Assembly: GCA_022539475.1 (NCBI GenBank)
Contig: VCMS01000084.1
Location: 147,050-211,049, forward strand
DNA length: 64,000 bases
Source of the DNA: Gracilaria domingensis
Lineage: Eukaryota; Rhodophyta; Florideophyceae; Gracilariales; Gracilariaceae
Direction of reading: 5' to 3'
The translations under genes were made by a program, and so were the position numbers. Every line of letters starts with the position of its first letter. Position 1 is the stretch's first letter. Under the pieces are notes generated by a model. That model saw nothing but the letters and a program-made list of their open reading frames with translations. It did no database searches and was not told the DNA's origin. Below are positions 54,656 through 64,000 of this stretch, piece after piece.

Positions 54656-57600
54656 GGCTGTACAAGATCAACGTGCTCAGTTGGTCCTTCATCTGAATCA
54701 TGATAGAATCGATTGATGTAGAATCGGTGTTGAAACCATTGAAGTGGAGGACAAAAAGGTGGAGCAGGGTAGTTTGATCGAACAACATGGACAGTTCCCT
54801 GTAGTGCAGAAGCCGGAACCATCCCGTACCAAGGAGTTAACTCTACGATAGTCTCCGCTTTGGAATGACGAGGGAACGGAAGAGTGTGGTTCTTTTCATC
54901 GTTTGTAGCCCACCGTAAAGATATGCATTTCAATATGTGGTCGATGTTTGTTGCGGGGGGTAAAACCTCGAAATACCGGACGAATGCCACCTCTGGTGCG
55001 GTAAGTGCAGAATCAAGGAGAGATATTCGAATCAGAGCGACTACCTGGGCAACCCAAGTCTCTGAATCTTCTCCGCTTACCAATACAGTGGAAAATTTGG
55101 CTTTCTACTGGGACCAAATGCTGGAGAAGCGAAGACACGTTGGATGATGGGGTATTTGGGTCGTCCCAGCTTAAGTGCCTTAGAAGACGAATCGAAGTGT
55201 TCAAGAGTCGGAACGAAACCGCCTTTCACGACGGCCGAATTCACCAGAGTTATCCTTGTCTTTTCTGGGAAGTATGTAATAGAGTGCTCATCCAGTGTTT
55301 CTTTCACGAGACTGAGGAAAGGAGGAAGGGCCTGTTCACCAATTTGATCAAGAATCGACCTTGTGTCCGTACTTGAGAACATTCTCTAACAGCAGTCCAT
55401 GTTTTTGAACTGGAAATACTTGAAACACAATGTTGAAGAGCTCGTAAAGTGAAAGAACGCCCTCTCATTGCAAACCGAGGAAGCTGTGTGGAAGTTCCTG
55501 GTAAACCTGGATTACGCTGGTAAGGAGTATTGCCATTCCATTGCTTTCTAACATGTCCGTGCTCAATGGAGCGAATATCTCCTCCACAGCCGTTGCTGTT
55601 CTTCTGGACGTCTTTTTGTAGTGTCTTTTAAATAGCAGGTGTGCATGTTCGTATATGCCTGCGTCGTAATACTTGATACTTCCCAGACGGCGAATATCGT
55701 CCACGAGATGATCGAGAAGATGAAACTTCAGAGTTCCCAGTCTGGAGGGATGAAAATCCGCCAGAGTCTTTGTTGCGGAACGCTTGAAGGCTTCAATCTC
55801 CGAACTAAGACACAGGAGAGAGCTTTCAGTCCAATACGGGTCACGATTGTATCTGAATAAGGTCGAGAGCAAGTCCGAGTACTGAGAGAAACGGTTGTGA
55901 TTGGGGCAACGTCCTGTTCTCCACAGCATATGTCAAAGAATGCTCCTATGAAGGGAAAGACCATGTCAAGTGCTTTGTAGTTTTTGGCCTCCAGCATTCC
56001 ACGGAGACCGTCTTTCGTGAAGATACCATTCAAAGATTTGCCTTTCTCCTGCGTGGAGAAATCGATATGTAAACCTTTGGCAGGAGAATCGCGTTCTATG
56101 GCAGCTAGAATTGCGTTTGCATGGTTGAGGAGTTGGGTGCGTATCGTTCGAAATGAACGCGATGCAGATGTTCCTATTGTGGTGCACAGGGTGTCTGTCT
56201 GCAGTCTCTCGATTGTGGCCGTTTTTATCACTTTGAGATGCCGAGATGCAAGTTGTGTAATGGTTCGAATGAGAACAGACTGTATGGAGACAATCCCGGG
56301 ATCATTCCAAGGCTTACGGAAGTTTCGAGGAACGAAGGAATGAGAGATATGGAATTTGAACGCATCAGAGTATCCGCTTGAGATCTCCTCTCCCTCGCAC
56401 GACGTGGACGTCTTTCCGCCTCGTCTTTTTGTGCATGTTGCAAGATAGCTGTGTATGTCTTTCGGATGCTTTTCGTGTGCTTTTGAGAACTCCGTTGAAT
56501 GAGGTGGGAATAGGACTGCATAAAGATGAGCGAGGGCTTTGCATCTATGACACGGGCTTTCCGTTTTGGTGCCATGAAGAATAGACAGAATGTCCTTAGC
56601 CTCAGGAATATCCGCACAATAACTTGCAAGCAGAGGATGGCACACTCGACTTAGTTTGTCTTCGCCGATGAACTGAAAACCTTTCTGCGTGAGATTTAGA
56701 ATGGGCTCCAGGACTTGACGAAGAGATTCTTGAAGGATTTGCATCCTGGACTCGCGTAGAGACTTGCTAGAAACAAATGGCATTGCGTCTGCTTCAGATG
56801 CGGAAACCTCGATCAGTGTGGTAGGGAAGTATGCCACTACTGTGAGGTCATCACGGATACACTTACGGCGAAGCTCGTCGGAGAAGTTGAGAAATATGAG
56901 GTGAAGAGGATAGGCGGTAACCGATGTTTGCTTTAGAGTTGTTGAAGACTTATCGGTGTATACCTGCAGAAGACCTACGAAAGATTCACTGTAACTTATT
57001 TCTTGGGAGTACCACACTATTCTACTATCCAAAGAGCCCATGACCATTTCCTTAAGTTTTGAGGTGGCGTCTCTTGCGAGAGAGCCGGACATGGGGTGAG
57101 ATATTTTCGTGGAGTGGGTCTGAGGTATAGGGTGGAAGAATGTGTTTTCGTTGTTAGCCAACTGGAGCTGTTTCACAAGTGTCTGAACGGGGTCTCTCGT
57201 GTAGAGGGTGGCGCTGAACTTACATCCTTCTGGCGAGACAGTTCTGCGATTGAAACCGTCCTTTGAGGCGTATCGTTCGAAAATGGCCTTCTTCAGTTCT
57301 GTACAGCGCTTGGAACTTGTTATGGTCTCGTTGAATCGCTTTTGCGAGAATCGCGGGTCCCGAAGTAGCCCAATTAGCTCGTCCGCCTCACGATGACCAA
57401 GGTTGGAAGCTACTGAAGCCAGACAAACCGTGAGATAATCCATATGCAAATCACCGAGGGCCTCCTCAGAAGGCACTGGGCGGGAACTGCTTCCGTGTTC
57501 TCGCTCTAATGACGCGGGAGCCGGGGAAGGAGAAACACAATGCGAAGTTCCGGAATGGGAGGGGCGCACGGAGTGGGGTCGACGATGTCCTCGGACACTG

Positions 57601-57822
57601 GAGGCTCGGGAAGGCGACAAGGGGCAGTGACCGTTTCGGAAGATGCGGGCGCGGGTGCGGAAAGCTTGAGACGCTTGCTTCTCCGAATGGGCCGGCTATT
57701 GTCGTCTTCCAGCGCTGCTTTCAGACGAAACGGGCAATGGTTGACATGCTGTTGAAGGGATAAGACTCCTCGGCGAGTAACGAAGGGGCACCCACGCTTC
57801 TTATGTGTACAGTAGTAGACCA
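54652..57822 (-). pseudogene. Plavaka-type (CACTA-related) transposase with frame changes
   Basis: Reading starts at MVYYCTHKKRGCPFVTRRG (57822), a C2H2-like N-terminal finger ending QQHVNHC. The frame moves near 57600 to 57620-55728, with LLQVYTDKSSTT, LHLIFLNFSDELRRK and ILHGTKTESPCHRC. A local shift (56629-56228) contains SFEPLHNLHLGISK, equivalent to the D-x-LH-x3-LG-x2-K motif; here Glu replaces Asp. Then 55929-55465 has LKFHLLDHLVDDIRRLG and GIYEHAHLLFKRHYKKTS, characteristic of the family's C-terminal half, and 55382-54652 completes it (VDLVQP). The domain series is complete but in at least five frames. This is the only transposase in the 39-58 kb region. Confidence 0.7.
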
Positions 57823-57959
57823 TGGGAAGAAGAATGAACGAGAAACGACGACAAAGACTGCAAGGGAAGGGCGTCCGAAGGGAGAAGGAGGTCGAGCGAC
57901 AGTCAAGATCGACGTCATGCTGAGAACGGAGAATATATTTTGAGTTCAAATCACGTGCT

Positions 57960-58640
57960 TTCGTTCAAAAGGAACGTAGGTACACGTCGACCTCAACACA
58001 AGGGTGTACTTCTCGTATTATCTACCACTGGTTATAAACCTGTGGTTTCGCAACGTTGTACGCTGTACACCTGTCCAATCTCGCACAGAAAAATAAATCT
58101 CTTCCCTCCGCCGCCGCCGCCGCGCCTCCGACGTCCGACCTTCCCTTACCGTCGTGATCCGTGCCATCCACATCCTCGCGTTATACTCCCCTCCGTCCTT
58201 CTTTTTCCTCCCTGTACTTTATGGAGGTTCCTTAAAGTAGAGGGCGGAAAAAAGTAGGACGGAGTCATCCGTATCTCACGGATGTATTCCGTGCAGTCTT
58301 TTCGTAGGTTCTCTTCCATATTCTTCTATGTATCTTTGCTCTAAACTAACCCATCCTCACCACGTTTTTTCGCGCTATTCGACATGTAAACGGCAGAAAA
58401 TAAGCTTTGGGTTACCGGGTTCCCGTTTTCAGCCTCCAACTCGTTCCATTTGTTCAACTACGTTCTGCTTACGATATGTTCCATCTTGTTCTACGTCTTG
58501 CTACTAACATTGACGTGATTGAAGGTAACCACTATTTGACGTGCGTCCTTTGTATTTCTTCCGACGTCCACAACGACTGTAAGTACGCAACCAGTTTCAT
58601 TTCGTCTCTCAAGATCGATCTCTGACTGCTCGTGTAACCT
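57960..58640. other. spacer without recognised gene
   Basis: Contains a short ccgccgccgccgccg run near 58110-58125 and TC-rich sequence; ORFs are short and without resemblance. No terminal inverted repeat matching 47830-48684 is seen here. Confidence 0.5.
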
Positions 58641-58649
58641 ATCACGCGG

Positions 58650-59110
58650 TATTGCCGATCTTGGTTCACTTTGTTGCGCCATAGGCGTCTCTAGCTTCTC
58701 GCATCTTGCGCTACTTTTGGTTTGTTGGCGATCTTGGTTCCGCCATAGACTCTTCTCTCTTCTCGCGTCTTGCGCTGCTTTTGGTGTATTGGCGATATTG
58801 GTTGATATTGGTTGACTGGCTCGGGCGATAGGTTCATCATTGGCAATCTTGGTTGACTAGGTTGCGCCATAGGATGGTCTCTCTCTTATCGCGTCTTGCG
58901 TTACTTTTGGTGCATTGGCGATATGGTTTGACTTGGTTGCCTCATAGACTCTTCTCTCTTCTCGCGTCTTTCGCTGCTTTTGGTGTATTGGCGATCTTGG
59001 TTGACTGGCTTGCGGGATAGTCGATTCTGGTACTTGGTTGCGACATAGGCTGCTCTCTCGTTTATCGCATTTTGCGGTATGTTTGCTGCATGGGTATTCT
59101 TGGTGTCGTT
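58650..59110. repeat. degenerate tandem repeats, about five units of 65-125 bp
   Basis: Recurring blocks of the type ttggcgatcttggttgac, gcgccatag, ctcttctcgcgtcttgcg and cttttggtgtattggcgat follow each other from 58650 to 59110. The units vary in length and have diverged. ORFs in this region are by-products. Confidence 0.75.
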
Positions 59111-59382
59111 GCTTGTGAGTTCTCGCTTCGACACCTTTAGCGCTTTACGATGATCGTAGGCTGGTAATCTAACCGATCCCTTTCCTTCTTCTTCTTCCTT
59201 TTGCGGTTACCAGGTCCCTCGACTTTTCTAGCGCAACGTTTCTGTTTTGTTTTATCAATGGTACGTTCCATCGCATTTCAAATGTATCTAACGAATCATT
59301 GACTAACTTATGGATACTTTCTGCTTGCGTATACAGGTAAATGACTTTTGATGCGGACGCAGCTCACGAGTTGCAGGTGTAG

Positions 59383-59538
59383 GTTCCTCAAGTAGGGAAC
59401 CATGCATCTGGGCATGGTTCCCTACATGAGGAACGGAGAGGATGAGGCGCTTCGCGCCTCATCCTCTCGGAGTGCGTATTTGTTCTACCGATACAGCCGA
59501 TGGTGGACGTGCAGTCTGCGGCATCTGCCGCAGATTGC
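59383..59538. repeat. cluster of three successive hairpins
   Basis: Hairpin 1: 59383-59405 pairs with 59412-59434 (22 of 23 bases, loop atctgg). Hairpin 2: GAGAGGATGAGGCGC 59436-59450 pairs perfectly with 59454-59468 (loop ttc). Hairpin 3: 59511-59523 pairs with 59526-59538 (12 of 13, the exception able to form G-U; loop tc). Hairpins 1 and 2 are one base apart. No coding frame explains them; a structured RNA or fold-back element is possible. Confidence 0.85.
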
Positions 59539-59981
59539 GCTTACACCCGCTCCATCATGGGGATATGGTACATGTAATATAGCGAAGTAGTGGTTAGCAA
59601 AAGCGGTCGATAGAAGAATAGATACGAATAAAACGGTATGATTTCATAATGGGCATCATCTGTACTAGCACTAGTATTCCATGCGTTGCAGGGTATCATT
59701 CCGCAGAAGGTATCGTGTAATGTGCACCTTAATGGAAACTGAACCTAGACTTCGCGAAATACAGTTCAGGTAGCCCTCGACTAAAGAACTAGCACGAGTG
59801 GAAAACCCACCAGTATTTACTGCACAGCGATTCTGGACGACCCAAGCAATTATCTGCAGATTTTGAAATAATTGATCTCGATATTTTTTCAAAAATTTAC
59901 TGGACGACCCTTGCCAATTTCTGGACGACCCTCGCCAAAAACTAGCATCTGCAAGAGACAGACGTGGGTATGATGTCGCTG

Positions 59982-60338
59982 TCAGCGTTTTAAACAAGGT
60001 CGTAATGTCTCCTCCAGGAGACAAAACTGTGTCTTCGTCATGCGGTACATGCGGCGAAATTGTTCCCATGAGATACTCTCGATGTGATGCTCCACGTTAC
60101 ATATGGGCCCTGAAAGCACAGTGCGTAAAAGATGAGAGGAGTGAGACTCATTCTGAAGAGCAAAGAACAAATTGGCACACAGAAACCGCTTATGTTTTGA
60201 CATATGTGATTTGAGAACGCTCCGCAATTTGTAGAGTCTACACAAGGCACGTCGGAGAACGGCGCTATCGCCGAGGTTTGCCATGAGTGAGAAAGCAACG
60301 TCGCATGGTGGAGACTGCTTTCGTAGGGTTGCATTCAC
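59982..60338 (-). pseudogene. PIF/Harbinger-like transposase N-terminal fragment (tentative)
   Basis: 118 codons. The C-terminal part, SWEQFRRMYRMTKTQFCLLEETLRPCLKR (described by its spacing of Phe, Arg, Met and Leu), resembles the start of DDE_Tnp_4-type transposases, where a short helix-turn region precedes the catalytic core. A stop follows, and the next sequence on minus does not give recognisable DDE motifs, so only the N-terminus survives. Low similarity; it could be another transposase family. Confidence 0.35.
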
Positions 60339-60552
60339 TCGAACAGAGAGTTCTGAGCTGTATCTTTACACCGCACGCAACTTTTACGGAAACCACACAA
60401 ATAACCTCTTACAGAGTGGCGGGCGTTCACTACCTTCCAATTTTTTATTTCGTAAACTCTTGGAACGCCCCTAATGAGCGATGGACGACGCGATCTACAA
60501 TAACTCAGCGCTCACGAAAGAGAGTAGTGTATCTCTGGACCAAAGTTTGGCC

Positions 60553-61127
60553 TTACTTATTCCCCGATCCATTGTCTTGCATTACATGAAGATAGGCATC
60601 AGACCAACTGACCAGATGGTAGAAAAGTATTCCAAGCTTTATGGGATTGGATTTCATGTACGGGCGAGCACATGTTTTTTCTTTACATTTGATAACGTTT
60701 TCGTCGAGTGAATTTACTCCAGCAGGAATAGCAATTTTGCACAGTTTGGGATAAAATGTTCCAGAAGTTGACTGCAGTGCCAAAGCGGATCTACAATCCC
60801 CGTCTCATGTTCTTAGGTAGAGAAAACGTCTAAAGCTGCTCGGATATTCTGAAATGTGTCGCTACCCGTAATGTTTTCGAAGACGGGGTTTCTTAGCAAA
60901 TTAGAGGCGTACCAGTAGTCAGAACGTCGATTAAATCTATGCTTAGAAGATGCCAGTTTAAGGCCAATGTACTCAGGCAACTCGTTCATCCGCAGGACAT
61001 TTTTTCGATTTTTCTTCTTATAATAAGCTCTCTGCTTTTCCACTAGCGAACGCACTTGAGAAAAGTTGAATTGAGAAATAACGTAAACATTCCCACCTTT
61101 TTTTTTCATAAGCATACGCCTTTGCAC
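60553..61127 (-). pseudogene. piggyBac-like transposase fragment
   Basis: The first frame (61127-60813) contains LPEYIGLKLASSKHRF, RSDYWYASNLLRNPVF and GSDTFQNIRAALDVF, like the region of piggyBac transposases with YW and a following Met/Ser-containing helix. The second frame (60783-60553) contains SLDENVIKCKEKTCARPYMK, SNPIKLGIL and DAYLHVMQDNGSGNK, like the VDE(M)-F-G and KP-x-K-G segments around the first and second catalytic Asp. A frame change lies near 60800, and nothing recognisable follows. Fragment of about 190 residues out of some 600. Confidence 0.6.
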
Positions 61128-61129
61128 TG

Positions 61130-63046
61130 CACCTTTTTTTGCTAAAAACAGTCCACTTCTTTGCAGTCATTGGAGACAGTACGACATGTCTCGGCTTTTC
61201 TCTTTTCTGCCAATGAGCCAAGAGCCGAGACCTCCAACTGTTAAAAAGTATCCTTCTTCACAAACCACTCGGCTGCCTTCTCGATATTGCACTCACTGCT
61301 GTTTCTTTTAGATGTTTGAGATGTGGCGGGCTCCGTTTGGGAACTCATAATGCACAAATAATAATTTGCAACATGAGGTTACGTTGGTGGAGTAGGTTTC
61401 TCCAAAAAGTGGCTGCCGCTTTTGGCGGTGAACTGCGGGTTTATTTTTCATTTTTGTTGGGTTGAGATAATGAAAGAAGGCGGGTTCGGTGATAGTGGCT
61501 TGAATCTGGGCACTGTCTTCTTCGGAGATTTGAGCAAACATGAGCCTAAGATTCGTCAGGTGACACAGCCCCGAATTCGGTTTCTGGAATGTGCATTTCT
61601 CTTCCAAACAGGTTTCAAGAGTGCACAATGAACGCGGCACTGGATGTTACAACAACATTGCGTTTATTGTAACGCTCTTTGTGCTACTAGTATTGGCCAA
61701 CTCAATACAATGGACTGAAACCGTACCAATTACAAGTAGTTCAGCGTTATGTCTATTACCAGTACACATAAAAACAGGAGCCACTTGTTGAAGTTTCAGC
61801 CAATCATTTCATTTCTTGTCCACTGAAGCCAATCTCTTATGTCTGTTTGAACAGACATAAGCGTTTCGTTTCAAAAGGGTTATTATTCCGTCACTGGGTG
61901 TAGTTCGGGTAACACCTAGAACTATCGTCTGGGAACACATGCTGTACAGTCTCCGGCGCCCGGTTTCAAACATGTGGGCCTATGCTTCAGCAACTACCTT
62001 CGTAGTACTTGACCGTTTCACATAGCCGTGCTTTCGAACAGTTCAAAAACTTCTCCAACTCCAAGTTTTGGGGTCAGTTCAACTTCTTTCATTTAGACAT
62101 TGAACTCTCATTAAAGATTTGAGCCAGTCTTTCGTTCATGTTCCGCAAACACTGCAAAGCAACGGTCGATTGGAATGCTTCTTAATGGGTCGATTGTCAC
62201 TCATTACCAGCGAGAGAGAATTACATTGAGATAGATCTCCTGAAGTTTTCCAATGCGGGGCGGTTGACCAGAACGAAAGAAGAAAAAGCTATCTCTACTT
62301 GGGTCCCCTTCAACGCCGATCTGACCTCAAAAAGCTTGTATCCCGAACATTGATAAAAATAGATTCTTTCTTGAATGCATGCCCAGAAGTAAGTTTCACG
62401 AAACCCATTTGGTGATCCAAAGACATGTACAGATATAAGGTATTGCAGGTATTGCTGCGGTAGAAGAAACACTCAAGTAAAACGGTGTGGGGAATTGATG
62501 AATAGGGCTGCTTCCGGGATTCACCACAGCGACAGAAACGCACGAATGGAAAGTTTGCCCCATACAGAAGACTGCTAATCTAGTATGCACCTCTGAGTTT
62601 GAATGCAAGCCCTCATGCGAAAAACCCAAGCTAGTAGCACTTGTAAATAGCCTAGACATGCTTAAATCCCTCCATTTCATCGCGGTATATCACTTCAGTT
62701 AATGTGCACAACGAATGGTAGACAGGCCCACGACCCTAATCTTATATATGTGCGTATGTCGGATGTAAAAAAAAAAAAAAAAACTGCAGGAGCTGTAGTT
62801 CACCGCGATGAACATGACGAAGTCCAGAGCACAAACACGGTCACAAAGAACCGAACACAGCATCACTGGACAAAGCGTCACCGGCTCAACAGCGGAAGAA
62901 ACACAGCTTCTCGGCGCATGGGGAACAAGGTAGATTGTGATCCACGACGCGGACGTAGCGAAACCACCGCACACCACCATCTCACTTCAAATCGCACAAA
63001 CGCACGACAGTGAGAGGCAATCCTTCGAGCTTGTCTTTGCCGTCGC
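61130..63046. other. region without recognised genes
   Basis: Short ORFs only (for example 61308-61640 minus, 62702-63013 plus), none with family resemblance. A run of 17 A lies at 62767-62783, too isolated from any coding end to be called a retrocopy tail. Confidence 0.5.
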
Positions 63047-63978
63047 TCAGTCTTCATCCGAACTTCTGTCGGTATAATCACCCGAATCAGCCGAACCTGA
63101 CGAATCGCTATCGTCGCTGCTACCATCATCATCCGAAGAAGAAGCTACCTCAACCTCTTCTACTTCCTCCGACACATTCCCTTCGTTGACGTCGTCATTG
63201 TTCGAGTAATCGTCGTCTGGGAGTGGGTGTCAGAGGGTATATGCTTCAACGCGACGGTCTTTCCAGCCTTGCTACGACGACCGTATCATGCATCGGTTGC
63301 AATGTACGCCCAGTAGGCATCTTCTCACGGGAACCCGTGCGGTGGATTTCCCGGCAGGTGGTCTGACAGTTTCTTCTTCCGCGTCATTTCCGTCGGGCGT
63401 GACAGGGGATCCAGTGCCGACATCGACATCCATCCATGACTCTGGCTCATTCGCAAAATCATCGTCAACGGCGTCCGGTACATCAACGGCATCATCGACG
63501 GTTCCTGCTCTGGTGGAGAGAAACACATCGTCAACTCTCTCCAGCCAAAAGGCGCCAGCGGCGAATACGAGCACGTAGTTGCCGACATCGGGACACGTTT
63601 TTCAGTCTCTGACAAGCGTAGGAGACGGATTTTGTGGGTCTGCTTTGGACGCAAACGCGATGTTGCAAGTGTCTTCGGCCGGGCTGAGACGCCGGGCGAC
63701 GGACGCGACACCTCCGCCGACTGCGAAAAACTTGAATTGACGAAGAGCGAACGGGCTTTGGTCTTTGAATGGAAGGGCCCACCTTGAGGGGACTAGCGTA
63801 CGCCGATCTTGGCCGCATTGGCGTAGGGGAGGCCATGGCGAAAGGACGGGGCAGACTCGAGACAGCGGGGAACAGCGGCAGCCGAGCAAACGAACGCGGG
63901 TTCGTGTGCGTGCGCCAACAAAAAGTCAAGGGGAGCGGTGCTGACAAGGGACAGGCTGCGCGTGTGCCGGAGAGGCAA
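63047..63978 (-). pseudogene. unrecognised frame with acidic C-terminus, running off the window
   Basis: One minus frame covers at least 63889-63047 with stops at 63602 (TGA), 63272 (TAG) and about 63229 (TGA). Segments are ALRQFKFFAVGGGVASVARR, FWLERVDDVFLSTRAGTVDD, an Asp/Glu/Val-rich stretch, a short CNRCM, and an Asp/Ser/Glu tail (SSSDDDGSSDDSDSSGSADS). Upstream continues beyond the window. I recognise no family. The pattern of a stop followed by an in-frame acidic tail recalls the oxygenase-like gene at 43831-45330. Confidence 0.35.
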
Positions 63979-64000
63979 TTCCTCAGCTTTGAAGATACCT

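Noticed and set aside
62767-62783. A17 run as the tail of a retrocopy or LINE
   Set aside because: No coding or LINE-like sequence immediately upstream and no target duplication.
1-64000. Alternative genetic code to explain the many in-frame stops
   Set aside because: TAA, TAG and TGA all occur inside recognisable domains, and intact ORFs still end at each of them; decay or sequencing indels explain the pattern better.
1-64000. tRNA, rRNA or CRISPR
   Set aside because: No cloverleaf with a convincing TTCGA arm, no conserved rRNA stretches and no regularly spaced identical repeats were seen by reading.

Overview
This is a eukaryotic nuclear segment dominated by mobile DNA. It holds at least five LTR retroelements or fragments (Ty1/copia and Ty3/gypsy), remnants of DNA transposons (Plavaka-type, piggyBac-like, possibly PIF-like), and long AT- or GC-skewed stretches without genes. 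Nothing prokaryotic is seen: no operons with ribosome sites, no tRNA or rRNA, no CRISPR. Intron-poor coding, chromodomain gypsy elements and these copia subfamilies suggest a repeat-rich alga, most likely a florideophyte red alga. That is inference, about 50 % confidence. Most reading frames are broken by stops or one-base frame changes, so nearly everything here is a decayed mobile element or was sequenced with indel error; a single N at 51216 and several long homopolymers keep the second option open.

Layout. 1-3163: 3' part of a plus-strand copia element (copia A) with its 3' LTR, apparently inserted in an older copia RT fragment (3164-4193). This is followed tail-to-tail by a minus-strand pseudogene with papain-like features (4210-5865). 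7493-25648: a minus-strand copia element (copia B) with two 244-bp LTRs. It is interrupted by a complete but dead minus-strand chromodomain gypsy element (gypsy A, 12802-24409) whose LTRs are about 740 bp and whose target duplication is tttac/tttat. A C2H2 zinc-finger ORF lies between the copia B 5' LTR and gag. 25649-30700: no recognisable genes, but several long fold-back hairpins. 30711-31990: a second plus-strand papain-like pseudogene, convergent with a gypsy integrase and gag remnant (32283-33783, minus). 33906-38088: a plus-strand chromodomain gypsy (gypsy C) with intact RT catalytic residues but frame changes.

38896-57822 is the most unusual part. It holds a coiled-coil gene, a hairpin tandem array, and broken copies of metabolic genes (ribulose-phosphate epimerase, a ketopantoate-reductase-like gene, two inverted trehalose-phosphatase-like copies). 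A ParB-like / 2OG-Fe(II)-oxygenase-like gene follows on minus. A divergent region with a roughly 850-bp inverted repeat comes next, then a DNA methyltransferase / SET-domain gene on plus, a coiled-coil gene on plus, and a Plavaka-type transposase on minus. I propose this is a large DNA transposon, or two head-to-head copies, carrying chromatin- and DNA-modifying cargo: DNA methylase, putative DNA or nucleotide dioxygenase, ParB-like domain and SET methyltransferase.

57960-64000: degenerate tandem repeats, a cluster of three hairpins, PIF-like and piggyBac-like transposase remnants, and a decayed minus-strand frame with an acidic tail at the window end.
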